From NCBI RefSeq assembly GCF_037975235.1, contig NZ_CP150241.1:2480001-2544000 (forward strand): 64,000 bases of DNA, given 5' to 3'. Positions 8,790 to 17,546 of the stretch are shown in pieces. The first letter of the stretch is position 1. The number at the start of each line of letters is the position of its first letter. The notes under the pieces were generated by a model. That model was not told the origin of the DNA and searched no databases. It was given only the letters and a program-made list of their open reading frames with translations. The position numbers were made by a program, and so were the translations under genes. The DNA is from Paenibacillus sp. FSL R5-0341 (lineage in GTDB: Bacteria > Bacillota > Bacilli > Paenibacillales > Paenibacillaceae).

Positions 8790-9302
8790 TTACACCTGAT
8801 CCAGTGGTTCATCATCCATTGCAAAATCAAAATCATCAATATCAAATACCTGTACAGGTGATTCAGACTCAATAATACGTGCAATCAGTTCAACCTGATC
8901 GGTGAGAATCGGGATACTCAGGCGCTGAGATGTCAGCAGCAGTTCGGTCTCAATGGGATCGAAATACTCTCCGTACTGTGCCGTATCTACAGCATTGATA
9001 ATGGCAATGGATACTTGGTCACCAAATAGAATGGAAGGGCTTTTTGCCCATGGAACAAGTAATGCACGCTCTATTTTTTTCTTATTCAGTGGTTCCTCGA
9101 AATAAGAAATCATTTCATTGATTTTGGATTTCACATGCTGGTCATCTGCCGGGTTATCCATCATGGGATCAGGACTGGTCTGGAATTCATATAGCTCAAG
9201 GATGGTGGTATAAGGAACAATATATTCAACAGGCGCGGGCGGCGCTAGCAATTGACCGTAAATGGCCACCATCACGGCTTCTGTAATAAACTGACGTGAC
9301 AT
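8790..9302 (-). CDS. Conserved hypothetical acidic protein
   Basis: A 170-residue soluble protein with an acidic C-terminus (VFDIDDFDFAMDDEPLDQV). I do not recognise the family. It has no signal peptide or membrane span. It starts at ATG with an AGGAGG upstream and stands alone between two terminator/intergenic regions. Confidence 0.72.
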   Translation of the reverse strand: MSRQFITEAVMVAIYGQLLAPPAPVEYIVPYTTILELYEFQTSPDPMMDNPADDQHVKSKINEMISYFEEPLNKKKIERALLVPWAKSPSILFGDQVSIAIINAVDTAQYGEYFDPIETELLLTSQRLSIPILTDQVELIARIIESESPVQVFDIDDFDFAMDDEPLDQV

Positions 9303-9494
9303 GGTTCCTTAATCCTCCTGCGCCATTAATAGTTGCAAAGTGAATCTATAATTTCCTGCAACAGCATAACCACAATATCGATTATTCTGTTGTAGACTCA
9401 TGTACATAATTTGCATGAATAGAAGTATATCACACAACGGTGGGAAATACAGCCAATCTGCAGAGCATGTCAGGTCACACCCTCACAACCCGGA

Positions 9495-9947
9495 TCAGGA
9501 TTTGCCCAGTAACAACGACAATATTCCCGCCGCGATCAATGGCCCCACAGGAACACCCTTGAACAGAGCAACGCCGAGTACCGTTCCGATTAACAGCCCG
9601 GCAACGACAGTTGGTTGTGTACCCATCAGCGTAGCGCCTCGTCCACCGAGATATGCCACTAGTAATCCTACGCCAATGGCGAGCAGTGATTTCCAGTGCA
9701 GGAAAGACTCGCCGATGGTCTGCAGACTCATTTTGCCACTAGCAAGAGGTGCCATCACGCCAATGGTCAGAATGATAATTCCCAGTGTAAGTCCGTATTT
9801 TTCGAGCCATGGAAATGCCTGATTCAGGTTCAGAACTCGTAGCAACAACAGAAATACCATCGCTACGGTCACCGGTGTGTTGCTGCTGATAATCCCGAGG
9901 GCCGCAAATCCGAGCAACAGCAGGGAGGTCATGTCCATGGTCTTCAT
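9495..9947 (-). CDS. DUF441 family membrane protein (YtwI/YeaL-like)
   Basis: A 150-residue integral membrane protein with four to five hydrophobic helices and the DUF441 motifs [31 protein letters not shown] and [15 protein letters not shown]. It overlaps the stop of the YpdA gene by ATGA, so the two are translationally coupled. Its function is unknown. Confidence 0.85.
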   Translation of the reverse strand: MKTMDMTSLLLLGFAALGIISSNTPVTVAMVFLLLLRVLNLNQAFPWLEKYGLTLGIIILTIGVMAPLASGKMSLQTIGESFLHWKSLLAIGVGLLVAYLGGRGATLMGTQPTVVAGLLIGTVLGVALFKGVPVGPLIAAGILSLLLGKS

Positions 9948-10942
9948 TTCCCTTCAGTCTGTCCACGTTGTCTGCTAACGATATGTTCCGCAATGTACCT
10001 ACCATGCCAGCGTCCGGATTCAATAAAGACTTCATTGGCATTACGCCCAGAAGCGATGACTCCGCCCACGTATATACCAGGTACGCTGCTTTCCATCGTT
10101 TGCGCATCATATACGGGTTTATCCATATCATCGGACATCTCTACACCTACGGAAGCGAGCAGATGGCGATCCGGGCGGAAACCGGTCATGGCCAGAACAA
10201 AGTCGTTATCCAGTTCGCTAGTGGAACCATCCGTGTGTATCAGACGAATCGAATCATCCAATATTTCATTCACGCGTGATTCCAGATGAAGCGTGATACG
10301 GCCTTTTGTCACCATGCTTTCGAATAGCGGACGTACCCATGGTTTGATGTGTTCAGACAGACCACTGCCGCGATAAACCATATCAATATGTGCTCCGACA
10401 CGAACCAGTTCCATGGCCGCGTCCACCGCGGAGTTGCTTCCACCAATAATGGCAACACGCGTACGGGTATAAGGGTGGGCTTCCCGGAAATAGTGGGTTA
10501 CTTTATCTTTGTCTTCTCCAGGAATGCCCAGATAGTTAGGATGGTCAAAATAACCGGTAGCTACAACTACATTGCGTCCAACATGTACGATGGCCTCCCC
10601 GCGTCGATTGAGCGTATGTACCTCAAACGTGCCATCATCCTTGCGTTTGATCTCACGGGCTTCCTCATAGTTATGAACACGCAGGCCAAAATGTTCGGCT
10701 ACCCTGCGATAATAGGCGAGTGCTTCATAACGAAACGGTTTATCATTAGGTGTGCTGAACGGAACGTTTCCGATCTCAAGCAGCTCGGCTGTGCTGAAAA
10801 ACTGCATATGGGTTGGATACAGATAAATAGATTGGACGATATTGTATTTCTCAACAATCACAGCGGACAGTCCCAGCCGCTCGCATTCAATGGCAGCAGA
10901 CAGACCGCATGGGCCTCCGCCGATAATAATGACATCTTCCAT
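9944..10942 (-). CDS. ypdA: YpdA family bacillithiol disulfide reductase-like flavoprotein
   Basis: About 332 residues. A FAD-binding GGGPCG dinucleotide motif lies at the very N-terminus ([14 protein letters not shown]) and a second Rossmann motif [13 protein letters not shown] lies in the middle. The ATG at 10942 was chosen because AGGAGG lies nine bases before it. YpdA/Bdr reduces bacillithiol disulfide with NADPH in Firmicutes. The GGGPCG cysteine next to the FAD motif is present. Confidence 0.9.
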   Translation of the reverse strand: MEDVIIIGGGPCGLSAAIECERLGLSAVIVEKYNIVQSIYLYPTHMQFFSTAELLEIGNVPFSTPNDKPFRYEALAYYRRVAEHFGLRVHNYEEAREIKRKDDGTFEVHTLNRRGEAIVHVGRNVVVATGYFDHPNYLGIPGEDKDKVTHYFREAHPYTRTRVAIIGGSNSAVDAAMELVRVGAHIDMVYRGSGLSEHIKPWVRPLFESMVTKGRITLHLESRVNEILDDSIRLIHTDGSTSELDNDFVLAMTGFRPDRHLLASVGVEMSDDMDKPVYDAQTMESSVPGIYVGGVIASGRNANEVFIESGRWHGRYIAEHIVSRQRGQTEGK

Positions 10943-11117
10943 GTTCTTAATCCTCCTTATTTCAAGCAATATAATCCTACCGTAAATAACGGGCTAATGC
11001 CAGTTCAAGCGTGAGTTTAACCCAGACAGGCTTCCTTGAATCCAAAGGAGTTGACGTGGAGAGAGGAAAAGATTAATATCAAATTAGATATTTATATAAT
11101 TGAAAGTGAGATGAACG

Positions 11118-11714
11118 ATGATGCAGCTGGAGAAAATTGTAGCTTATCATAAAGCGTTAGCTGACCCGACCCGGCTGCGCATGCTGCTGCTGTTGGCCCA
11201 GGGTGAACTGCACGGACAGGCCCTTGCCGAGCGGCTCAATCTGTCACAGCCAACCGTGACACATCATGCTTCCAAGCTGAGAGAGGCGGCGCTGATCAAG
11301 GAACGACGGGAGAAAAACACCGTGTATTTCACACTCAATCCTTCGTTTATCCGTGAAAATGCACAGGCTTCGGTTGATTTTATCTTCAAGCGAGAGGAGG
11401 TTACGGATATGAGTGATGTGAACGAAACATTGAAAGCGTCGGTCATGAGAAATTTTTTCTCCAAAGATGGACGACTGCGTCAGATTCCGGCTCAATATAA
11501 GAAAAAACTGATTGTACTTGGTCATCTGGTAGAGCAGCTTGAATTCGGTTGGAAGTATACGGAAAAAGAAATCAATACATTTATAAAGCAATACCATGAA
11601 GACTTTGCCACGATTCGTCGGGAATTTATCATGCATCAGTTCATGTACCGGGAAGAGGAGATCTATGAATTGAATCCGAAGGAAATGTGGACGCGCTGGG
11701 ATCAGGTCAAATAA
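11118..11714 (+). CDS. ArsR-type transcriptional regulator with C-terminal DUF2087
   Basis: A 198-residue two-domain regulator. A winged helix-turn-helix (about residues 5-75: ADPTRLRMLLLL, LSQPTVTHHASKLREAALI) is followed by a DUF2087 domain (LRQIPAQYKKKLIVLGHL, FATIRREFIMHQFMYREEEIYEL). There is no CxC metal site in the DNA-binding helix, so a metal sensor role is not supported. The upstream sequence is A+T-rich and may hold an operator. It is divergent from the YpdA gene. Confidence 0.85.
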   Translation: MMQLEKIVAYHKALADPTRLRMLLLLAQGELHGQALAERLNLSQPTVTHHASKLREAALIKERREKNTVYFTLNPSFIRENAQASVDFIFKREEVTDMSDVNETLKASVMRNFFSKDGRLRQIPAQYKKKLIVLGHLVEQLEFGWKYTEKEINTFIKQYHEDFATIRREFIMHQFMYREEEIYELNPKEMWTRWDQVK

Positions 11715-11741
11715 AGTAGACGGGTAAAATATAGTTTGGGC

Positions 11742-11771
11742 TTGACAACTGCAAAGCTCAGTGTGTAACAT
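11742..11771 (+). promoter_or_regulatory. Promoter of the rsgA leader
   Basis: A perfect -35 TTGACA (11742-11747) and TAACAT (11766-11771) are separated by 18 bases. The leader ORF begins about 30 bases downstream. Confidence 0.55.
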
Positions 11772-11803
11772 AATGGATAATTCTACAAGGGAGGCGATTG
11801 TTT

Positions 11804-11875
11804 ATGACAAACTTAAATGCTGTATACGTTAATTTGAATATGAACAGCGTCTCCGGAACGGATCAATGCATGTAA
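11804..11875 (+). CDS. 23-residue leader peptide upstream of the RsgA-like gene
   Basis: ATG 11804 follows the strong ribosome site AAGGGAGG, and TAA is at 11873-11875. The product begins MTNLNAVYVNLN and ends GTDQCM. It lies between a promoter and a stack of hairpins ending in terminators, the arrangement of a translated attenuator leader. Only five bases separate the stop from the first hairpin, so a paused ribosome would cover its left arm. The role is inferred. Confidence 0.5.
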   Translation: MTNLNAVYVNLNMNSVSGTDQCM

Positions 11876-11880
11876 TTTTG

Positions 11881-11911
11881 CGTTAAATGGGTAGCAATAC
11901 CCATTGTAACG
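11881..11911 (+). promoter_or_regulatory. First hairpin of the rsgA leader
   Basis: CGTTA-A-ATGGGTA pairs with TACCCAT-TG-TAACG around a GCAA loop and has no T tract. Its right arm, TACCCAT, can also pair with ACGGGTG, the left arm of the following terminator, giving a possible anti-terminator. Confidence 0.5.
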
Positions 11912-11937
11912 TGAAGTATCGTAACATGCTCAGATGA

Positions 11938-11967
11938 AGCCACGGGTGAAGCACCCGTGGCTTTTTT
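11938..11967 (+). terminator. First terminator in the rsgA leader
   Basis: AGCCACGGGTG pairs perfectly with CACCCGTGGCT around a three-base loop and is followed by six T. It lies downstream of the leader ORF and upstream of rsgA. Confidence 0.85.
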
Positions 11968-12073
11968 GTTTGCCGATAAAAGGGTGTTCCTGAATTATTT
12001 ATAGCGGATAGTTAAGTATATGTCCGGTATAACGATGAAGGGGTAGCTCTGTGGTTCGGCTAACTACTTATTG

Positions 12074-12104
12074 CCGCGGGTGTATTCTTACCCGTGGTTT
12101 TTTT
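12074..12104 (+). terminator. Second terminator in the rsgA leader
   Basis: CCGCGGGT pairs with ACCCGTGG (one G-U) and is followed by seven T. The stem is nearly the same sequence as the first terminator. An upstream GGGGTAGC could pair with its TTACCC arm as an alternative fold. Confidence 0.8.
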
Positions 12105-12180
12105 GTTTTGATCTGAACACCGGAGATGATGGTTCACTCGGCTTGCACGAAGTAAACAACTTATTTTGGGAGGAATTTTT

Positions 12181-13275
12181 ATTTTAGATATCCATATTAA
12201 GAAGTACGGCTGGTCTGCAAAGTGGCAGGAACTGTGGCAAGAGACAGGGATGGAAGAGCAGGAGAAAAAGCCAGCCAGAATTATCGCAGACCATGGACAT
12301 CTGCAACGTCTGATTACAGAAGAGGGCGAATGCTGGGGAAGAATTTCGGGCCGAATGCGTCATGATAGTCTGGAGACCAGCTTGGCACCAGCGGTTGGAG
12401 ATTGGGTGGCCATTACAGGTCAGGCAGGTGAAGAAGCGATTATTCACAATCTGGTGCCACGTCAGAGCCGGGTCTCGAGACAAGCCGCAGGTCCGGTGAC
12501 CAAGGAACAATTAATCGCCGCCAACGTCGATACACTGCTGATCGTGGCAGCACTTAATCATGATTTCAACCTTAGACGGCTCGAAAGATACGTGCTGATG
12601 GCATGGAATGGTGGGGTAAGACCAGTCATTGTCCTGAGCAAAAGTGATCTGTGCAACAATGTGGAGGAACAGATCCGAAGTGTAGAAGGAGTAGCTCCAG
12701 GCGTTGAAGTGCTCGCGATATCCGCTGTGGAGGACCAAGGCAAATCGTTACTGGAAAGATATTTGCAACCAGGGTTGACTGTTGCGCTCACAGGATCTTC
12801 TGGCAGTGGCAAGTCTACGCTGGTGAACTGGATGATGGGTGAGGATGTACAGCTTACACAATCCGTCCGTGAGGGAGACAGCCGTGGGAGACATACAACA
12901 ACACACCGGGAGATGTTTGTACTCCCACAGGGAGCTGTATTGATCGATACTCCAGGCATGCGTGAGCTTAATCTCTGGGATGAAGGCAGTGATGGATTGT
13001 CCCATGCGTTTGGAGAAATTGAAGAACTTGCCGCCACGTGCAGATTTCTGGATTGCAGTCATACAAGGGAAGCTGGATGTGCAGTGAAAGAGGCCATACA
13101 AGATGGTACATTGGATGAAAAACGGCTGAGCAATTATCTGAAGATGCAGAAAGAATTGCAATATCAACAACGTAAAGAAGAAGTGGCAACGAGAAGGCGT
13201 ACAGCCTCCAGCAAACCGGCCAGTAGTCGCAAACCCAAGCACTCCCGTAGTGTGAAAGAGTGGGAGGAAGCCTGA
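12181..13275 (+). CDS. rsgA: RsgA/YjeQ-like ribosome-associated GTPase (apparent ATT start)
   Basis: About 364 residues: an N-terminal OB-like region, then a circularly permuted GTPase domain (VLSKSDL for G4, TGSSGSGKSTL for G1, HTTTHREM, DTPGMREL for G3). A C-terminal zinc-binding region (CRFLDCSHTREAGC) and a basic tail follow. RsgA proteins act in 30S subunit maturation. The ribosome site GGGAGG at 12168-12173 points to an ATT codon at 12181, giving a start before LDIHIKKYGW; the first ATG (12250) would remove conserved residues. It is not next to a prkC/rpe cluster, so it may be a second, regulated paralogue. Confidence 0.87.
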   Translation: MLDIHIKKYGWSAKWQELWQETGMEEQEKKPARIIADHGHLQRLITEEGECWGRISGRMRHDSLETSLAPAVGDWVAITGQAGEEAIIHNLVPRQSRVSRQAAGPVTKEQLIAANVDTLLIVAALNHDFNLRRLERYVLMAWNGGVRPVIVLSKSDLCNNVEEQIRSVEGVAPGVEVLAISAVEDQGKSLLERYLQPGLTVALTGSSGSGKSTLVNWMMGEDVQLTQSVREGDSRGRHTTTHREMFVLPQGAVLIDTPGMRELNLWDEGSDGLSHAFGEIEELAATCRFLDCSHTREAGCAVKEAIQDGTLDEKRLSNYLKMQKELQYQQRKEEVATRRRTASSKPASSRKPKHSRSVKEWEEA

Positions 13276-13331
13276 AATCAGGCGGGCATCATCTGCTATC
13301 TTGCATAAGATAGGTCAGGAGGGATGTCATT

Positions 13332-13670
13332 ATGCCAGATTATAGGATCATTGTCGATCTGTCTGACCATATGTTATATCTTCTGGATGGCAATCAGGTG
13401 ATCAAGGGCTATCCTGTGGCAACCGGAAAGATGCTCACACAGACTCCGAGCGGGGAGTTCACTATTATTAACAAACAATCTAATCCAGGAGGGCCATTTG
13501 GCGTGTTGTGGATGGGACTGTCTGCACCCCATTATGGCATACACGGAACCAATGAGCCTTGGTCCATTGGCAAATCCGTCTCCCATGGTTGTATACGCAT
13601 GTACAACTCGGATGTACTGGATCTGTCTTCCAAGGTATCTGTAGGCACGAGGGTAACGATCCGGCCGTAG
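13332..13670 (+). CDS. Short L,D-transpeptidase (YkuD domain)
   Basis: A 112-residue protein consisting only of a YkuD catalytic domain. It has HGTNEP and the active-site motif SHGCIRM (His-x-Cys-Arg) near residues 83-90. Family members make L,D cross-links in peptidoglycan. No signal peptide is visible, as in several short Bacillales paralogues. The ribosome site AGGAGGGAT precedes the ATG. Confidence 0.85.
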   Translation: MPDYRIIVDLSDHMLYLLDGNQVIKGYPVATGKMLTQTPSGEFTIINKQSNPGGPFGVLWMGLSAPHYGIHGTNEPWSIGKSVSHGCIRMYNSDVLDLSSKVSVGTRVTIRP

Positions 13671-13684
13671 GGCCGGATTTTACT
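13659..13684 (+). terminator. Probable terminator of the YkuD gene
   Basis: ATCCGGCC pairs with GGCCGGAT around GTAG, followed by a short T-rich stretch (TTTTACTTT). The T tract is weak. Confidence 0.5.
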
Positions 13685-13806
13685 TTATAAGGTTAAAAGT
13701 AGCCGTTTAGTAAATAAGTTCATAATGGATCAATTTGGAATTATAGAAAGAAGAACATATAATATGGTGAAAATACGGCAGTTACGAGAGAAAGCGAGTG
13801 ATAGCC

Positions 13807-14346
13807 ATGCAGATCAGGCAGGCGCGTGAAGGGGATGCGGAGGGAATAGCCCATGTACATACGGAGAGTTGGAAAACAACGTATCGCGGAATTGTGCCCG
13901 ATGATTTTTTGGATCATTTGACTACAGAATCAAGATTGTCCCAGTGGGAAAAGCATATTCGCTCTGGCGAAAAGGATCAGATCTTGGTAGTAGCTGAACA
14001 GCCTGATGGGAACATTGTCGGATTTGCTTGTGGGGGTAAGGAGCGTGAAGGCAAATTAGCTTATGATGGAGAGCTGTACGCCATATATTTGCTGAAGGAA
14101 GTTCAACAAACGGGCATAGGTCAGCGACTGTCTACACATGTGGTTAATCATCTTCGAACCCTTAATATGAAAAGTTTGATCATATGGGCCTTGGAACGTA
14201 ATTCAGCTTGCCGCTTCTATGAGAAGATGGGAGGTACTCCAGTCCATACACAGTCCATCCGCATCGCTGGTCAAGATCTGATCGAAGTTGGCTACGGATG
14301 GGAAGACTTGAACTTCTTTGGAGAGAAGAGCCTGCCGGACAGATGA
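13807..14346 (+). CDS. GNAT family N-acetyltransferase
   Basis: About 179 residues with a GNAT fold: an N-terminal IRQAREGDAEGIAHVHTESWKTTYRGIVP, then LYAIYLLKEVQQTGIGQRL (acetyl-CoA loop, Q-x-x-G-x-G/Q) and WALERNSACRFYEKMGG. The WKTTYRG segment is typical of a common Bacillales subgroup. The acceptor substrate is unknown. ATG 13807 was preferred over GTG 13798 because the latter lies within the Shine-Dalgarno-like AGAAAGCGAGTGAT. Confidence 0.82.
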   Translation: MQIRQAREGDAEGIAHVHTESWKTTYRGIVPDDFLDHLTTESRLSQWEKHIRSGEKDQILVVAEQPDGNIVGFACGGKEREGKLAYDGELYAIYLLKEVQQTGIGQRLSTHVVNHLRTLNMKSLIIWALERNSACRFYEKMGGTPVHTQSIRIAGQDLIEVGYGWEDLNFFGEKSLPDR

Positions 14347-14515
14347 AAGACACGCAGGGGGCGGCAAAATACTGTGGATTGTGTTGTCTCCTTAAGCTTC
14401 AGGGAATGGAAGGTTGTTTCATGTCTACACGTTTGCGTAATTCTGAACAAGGTTAATGATGTATTACACTGTTATGCAGGTGTGACATTTAATCTTGAGC
14501 AGGAGGCGTATTCCA

Positions 14516-15991
14516 ATGACTTTAATGGACATCGAACATACAACATGGACGAAACAATATATTAACGGCCAATGGGTAGAGGGCTCCGGCGAGAAAACAA
14601 TGGAGAATATCAATCCTTATACGGGAGAAGTTATTGCCACGTGGCGGTCTTCCAACAAAGAAGACATTGATAAAGCTTATGAATCAGCTCAGAAAAATTC
14701 GATAGAATGGGCGAAGTCTTTACCCGCTGAGAAGGAAGAGGTACTGCGTAAAGTTTCTTCCCTGATGGCAGAGCGGAAAGAGGAGATCATTCAACTGCTG
14801 ATCACGGAATCCGGGAGTACGCGTATCAAATCGGAGGCGGAGTTCGCAGCTGCCAAACGCATTGTGGATGAAGCAGCATCTTTTCCTTATCGTATGAAGG
14901 GTGAGATTATCCCGTCTAATACTCCTGGCAAAGAGAACCGTGTGGTTCGGGAGCCCAAGGGAGTGATTGGTGTCATCGGACCATGGAATTTCCCTTTGCA
15001 TCTATGCCTGCGATCCGTAGCTCCGGCGATTGCTCTTGGCAATGGCGTGGTTATTAAACCAGCATCGGACACTCCGATTACAGCAGGCTGGCTTATTGCC
15101 GATTTGTTTGAACAGGCGGGACTGCCTGAGGGCGTGCTCAATGTCGTTGCTGGAAGTGGCAGCGAGATCGGTGATTACTTTGTTGCTCATCCGGTTCCAA
15201 AAGTGATTTCATTTACGGGTTCCACAGAAGTTGGAAAGGGGATCGGTAAATTGGCTGGTGAACATTTGAAAGAAACGGCACTGGAGCTGGGCGGTAATAA
15301 CGCCATGGTTGTGCTAGAAGATGCGGACATTGAACGTGCTGCCGAAGCGGCGGTCTTTGGCAAGTTTCTGCATCAGGGACAGATCTGCATGGCTCTGAAT
15401 CGGTTCATTGTGCATGCCGATATTTACGACAAATTCGTCGATTCATTTGTAGCCAAAACGAAGAATGTGCAGGCAGGTGATCCAGCGGATGCCAAAACAC
15501 TCGTGGGTCCTCTCATTCGGGAAAAAGAGGTTGAACGATTGCTGGAACTTGTGAACAAAACCAAGGCCGAAGGTGCACGGTTATTACTCGGGGGGACCAG
15601 TAAAGGCAGTGTGCTTTCTCCTACTGTACTTGCGGATGTCCAACCTGAACAGGATATTGTGCAGCAGGAATTGTTTGGCCCAGTGGCAGTAATCATGAAG
15701 GCGCAGGATGAGCATGAAGCTGTACGTTTGGCGAATGATACCCCGTATGGACTTAGTGGTTCCGTATTCACCAAAGATCTGAATCGAGGATACCAGCTTG
15801 CCCAGCGTATTGAGTCTGGTATGGTGCATGTGAATGATCAGTCTGTGAACGATGAAGCACATGTGATGTTTGGCGGTGAGAAAGCATCGGGAATTGGACG
15901 CTTCGGCGGTGATTGGGCAATTGAGAAGTTTACACGTACGCGTTGGATCAGTATTCAGCACCAGTATCGGGATTATCCGGGAGTATTATAA
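14516..15991 (+). CDS. NAD(P)-dependent aldehyde dehydrogenase
   Basis: About 491 residues covering the whole aldehyde dehydrogenase family. It has GPWNFPLHL, KPASDTPIT, FTGSTEVGKGIG and ELGGNNAMVVLEDAD (catalytic Glu), then the nucleophile in HQGQICMA and the C-terminal GGEKASGIGRFGG. It oxidises aldehydes to acids in the cytosol. It resembles the aromatic aldehyde (vanillin/benzaldehyde) branch, but the substrate is not certain. It starts at ATG 14516 after AGGAGG. Confidence 0.9.
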   Translation: MTLMDIEHTTWTKQYINGQWVEGSGEKTMENINPYTGEVIATWRSSNKEDIDKAYESAQKNSIEWAKSLPAEKEEVLRKVSSLMAERKEEIIQLLITESGSTRIKSEAEFAAAKRIVDEAASFPYRMKGEIIPSNTPGKENRVVREPKGVIGVIGPWNFPLHLCLRSVAPAIALGNGVVIKPASDTPITAGWLIADLFEQAGLPEGVLNVVAGSGSEIGDYFVAHPVPKVISFTGSTEVGKGIGKLAGEHLKETALELGGNNAMVVLEDADIERAAEAAVFGKFLHQGQICMALNRFIVHADIYDKFVDSFVAKTKNVQAGDPADAKTLVGPLIREKEVERLLELVNKTKAEGARLLLGGTSKGSVLSPTVLADVQPEQDIVQQELFGPVAVIMKAQDEHEAVRLANDTPYGLSGSVFTKDLNRGYQLAQRIESGMVHVNDQSVNDEAHVMFGGEKASGIGRFGGDWAIEKFTRTRWISIQHQYRDYPGVL

Positions 15992-16068
15992 GTCGAAAAA
16001 GAGTGAATTAACAGGGTCACTTTTGGATGATTGCAACGGGTTACCGATAGATCGACAAATCATGCGAA

Positions 16069-16100
16069 AGTCCGTCTCCAGCTTGGTGGGACGGGCTTTT
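16069..16100 (+). terminator. Probable terminator of the aldehyde dehydrogenase gene
   Basis: AGTCCGTCTC pairs with GGGACGGGCT (two G-U pairs), followed by TTTT. Confidence 0.6.
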
Positions 16101-16230
16101 GCACAATTGTACACCTCATAAAAATCCTGTTTCCCATCAGAGTAAAAAAGCTGTTTGGGGCTATCTCTATCTGGTTATTTATGGATACACGGAAGAACCG
16201 ATCCGTAAATCCAATGGCAAAGGGGCCTGA
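16099..16230 (+). CDS. Possible small ORF of 43 codons
   Basis: A TTG-started frame whose C-terminal half reads like protein (AVWGYLYLVIYGYTEEPIRK). It ends six bases before the next small ORF. There is no ATG and the start overlaps a terminator hairpin, so this may be a remnant or a chance frame. The function is unknown. Confidence 0.25.
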   Translation: MHNCTPHKNPVSHQSKKAVWGYLYLVIYGYTEEPIRKSNGKGA

Positions 16231-16235
16231 AATTC

Positions 16236-16388
16236 ATGTCCATTGACCGCTTTATTCTGAGGAAGCTGAATACCTGTCAGGAAGAACATACACGTGCCAA
16301 TTTGGTTCGGCTGTTTGTCATTCGTATTCGTAAAGCCGAGATTGCGGAAGAACATGATGCCGCCTATGTCCTAAGCAAACTGAATTGA
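16236..16388 (+). CDS. Small basic protein, 50 residues, unknown
   Basis: ATG 16236 follows AAAGGGG at a rather long spacing. The product starts MSIDRFILRKLN, is rich in charged residues and ends AAYVLSKLN. A strong terminator (16441-16476) follows. No family was recognised; it is kept because of its position and amino-acid composition. Confidence 0.4.
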   Translation: MSIDRFILRKLNTCQEEHTRANLVRLFVIRIRKAEIAEEHDAAYVLSKLN

Positions 16389-16440
16389 GTGATAACTGAT
16401 ATTAATCCGCGATCCGCTGTTAATGTGTATACGACTCAAA

Positions 16441-16476
16441 AAAAGGAAGCTTGTCTATAACGACAGCTTCCTTTTT
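16441..16476. terminator. Bidirectional terminator
   Basis: AAAAGGAAGCTTGTC (16441-16455) pairs with GACAGCTTCCTTTTT (16462-16476, one mismatch region at the loop). It lies between the plus-strand small ORF and the minus-strand gene at 16513-16752. Confidence 0.8.
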
Positions 16477-16512
16477 CATGTCTTGTAATGAACGCAACTT
16501 AATGGACTTCTT

Positions 16513-16752
16513 TTAATATAACGATAGAGCAAGGGAGTCATTTTCACTGCGACTGTGGAGAATAGCTTCTCCATTGACAATCTCAATACTAATTAAAGAA
16601 TGCAGACATTTTTGGAGAGCGCGTTTACCGTTGCTAATTTTATGCTCCAGAGCACTGCTAAGCAATCTTAATGTCTTCTGCATAGGTTGTTTGTTTTCTT
16701 GATTAAAATATACAGGGATTGATTTGTTTTGAAAAGTTATTAGGGTTCTCAC
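16513..16752 (-). CDS. Small hypothetical protein
   Basis: A 79-residue product from GTG 16752, preceded by GAGGTGAT. It has no membrane span or recognisable motif; the C-terminal half contains SIEIVNGEAILH. It is supported only by a good ribosome site and the terminator beyond its 3' end. Confidence 0.5.
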   Translation of the reverse strand: MRTLITFQNKSIPVYFNQENKQPMQKTLRLLSSALEHKISNGKRALQKCLHSLISIEIVNGEAILHSRSENDSLALSLY

Positions 16753-17173
16753 TTGAAATCACCTCACGGTTGTTATTTCATACAGGTAATATTAAATTCC
16801 AATGCTTAAAATTACCTTAAAATCAGCTTATGAAAACATAAAGGTGGGTAATGTTTGAAAAGTGTTCACAATTAGATTGTGGGCGAAGGAATAAAAGTCC
16901 TGAAAAACGGAACTTAATTACCATTTAAATGGAACAGAAATAAAAAGTTTCGCATCCTCGCAAGTTTTAAAGGCATAACTGCCACGAAAGTTCTGAGTCG
17001 AATGTACGATATTTTAATATATACGTGGGTCATATGTAACGAAATTACAGGTGACACATTGCAAACAGGGTGTTTATGTAAGAAAATAGGGTTGATATAA
17101 CGATTCATTCTCTTTTTTTTGATTTAATGTGACATTAGGACAATTTACATATGAGACCATGGGAGGGATTCAG
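16753..17173. other. A+T-rich intergenic region before the T7SS operon
   Basis: About 420 bases with no convincing gene. It must contain the promoter for the plus-strand secretion operon. A weak TTGCAA-N17-GAAAAT pair near 17055-17090 is the best candidate I see. A poly-T stretch lies near 17110-17120. Confidence 0.4.
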
Positions 17174-17494
17174 ATGATTCTAACCGTGTATTCCGGCCGC
17201 GAGGAAGGCGAATGGTTCGACATCGAGGTTCCGGACGAATGCACCATTGAACATTTGAAGACATTACTCGGCGTTCGAATTTTTGGACAGGCACCGGGAG
17301 ATGGCATTCAGTACATCCTTGAGGCCAAGTTTCCGGAAGGACTGTGGTTCTCTCCGCAGAACGCGCAGCAGTTAATGGAAACGGGGCTGCGGCAAGGCAG
17401 TTGCGTACGTGTCCAGCGGGCTTTTTCAACGACTTCGGAAGAGGCGCCTGTATATGGAAGACGTTCATTGTTTCAGCAGGACAGCAACGAATAG
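17174..17494 (+). CDS. esaB: EsaB/YukD-like ubiquitin-fold protein of type VII secretion
   Basis: A 106-residue protein starting at ATG 17174 after GGGAGGG. The sequence (ILTVYSGREEGEWFDIEVPDECTIEHLKTLLG-type pattern) fits a beta-grasp, ubiquitin-like fold as in YukD/EsaB, and a short disordered tail follows. In Bacillota EsaB is a cytosolic component of the type VII machinery. It is the first gene of the operon, immediately before the EssC-type ATPase, as expected for this family. Confidence 0.8.
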   Translation: MILTVYSGREEGEWFDIEVPDECTIEHLKTLLGVRIFGQAPGDGIQYILEAKFPEGLWFSPQNAQQLMETGLRQGSCVRVQRAFSTTSEEAPVYGRRSLFQQDSNE

Positions 17495-17546
17495 GGCTTT
17501 TGAACGTATACATTCTATTGAACGAACTAAAGGAGGTCTTCTCTTC

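Noticed and set aside
11244..11771. Minus-strand ORF of 175 codons
   Set aside because: Antisense to the ArsR-DUF2087 gene and without a ribosome site.
14374..14565. 63-codon ORF before the aldehyde dehydrogenase gene
   Set aside because: Overlaps the well-supported ribosome site and start of the dehydrogenase and resembles no protein.
16914..17108. 64-codon minus-strand ORF before the T7SS operon
   Set aside because: No ribosome site and low-complexity A+T-driven composition.
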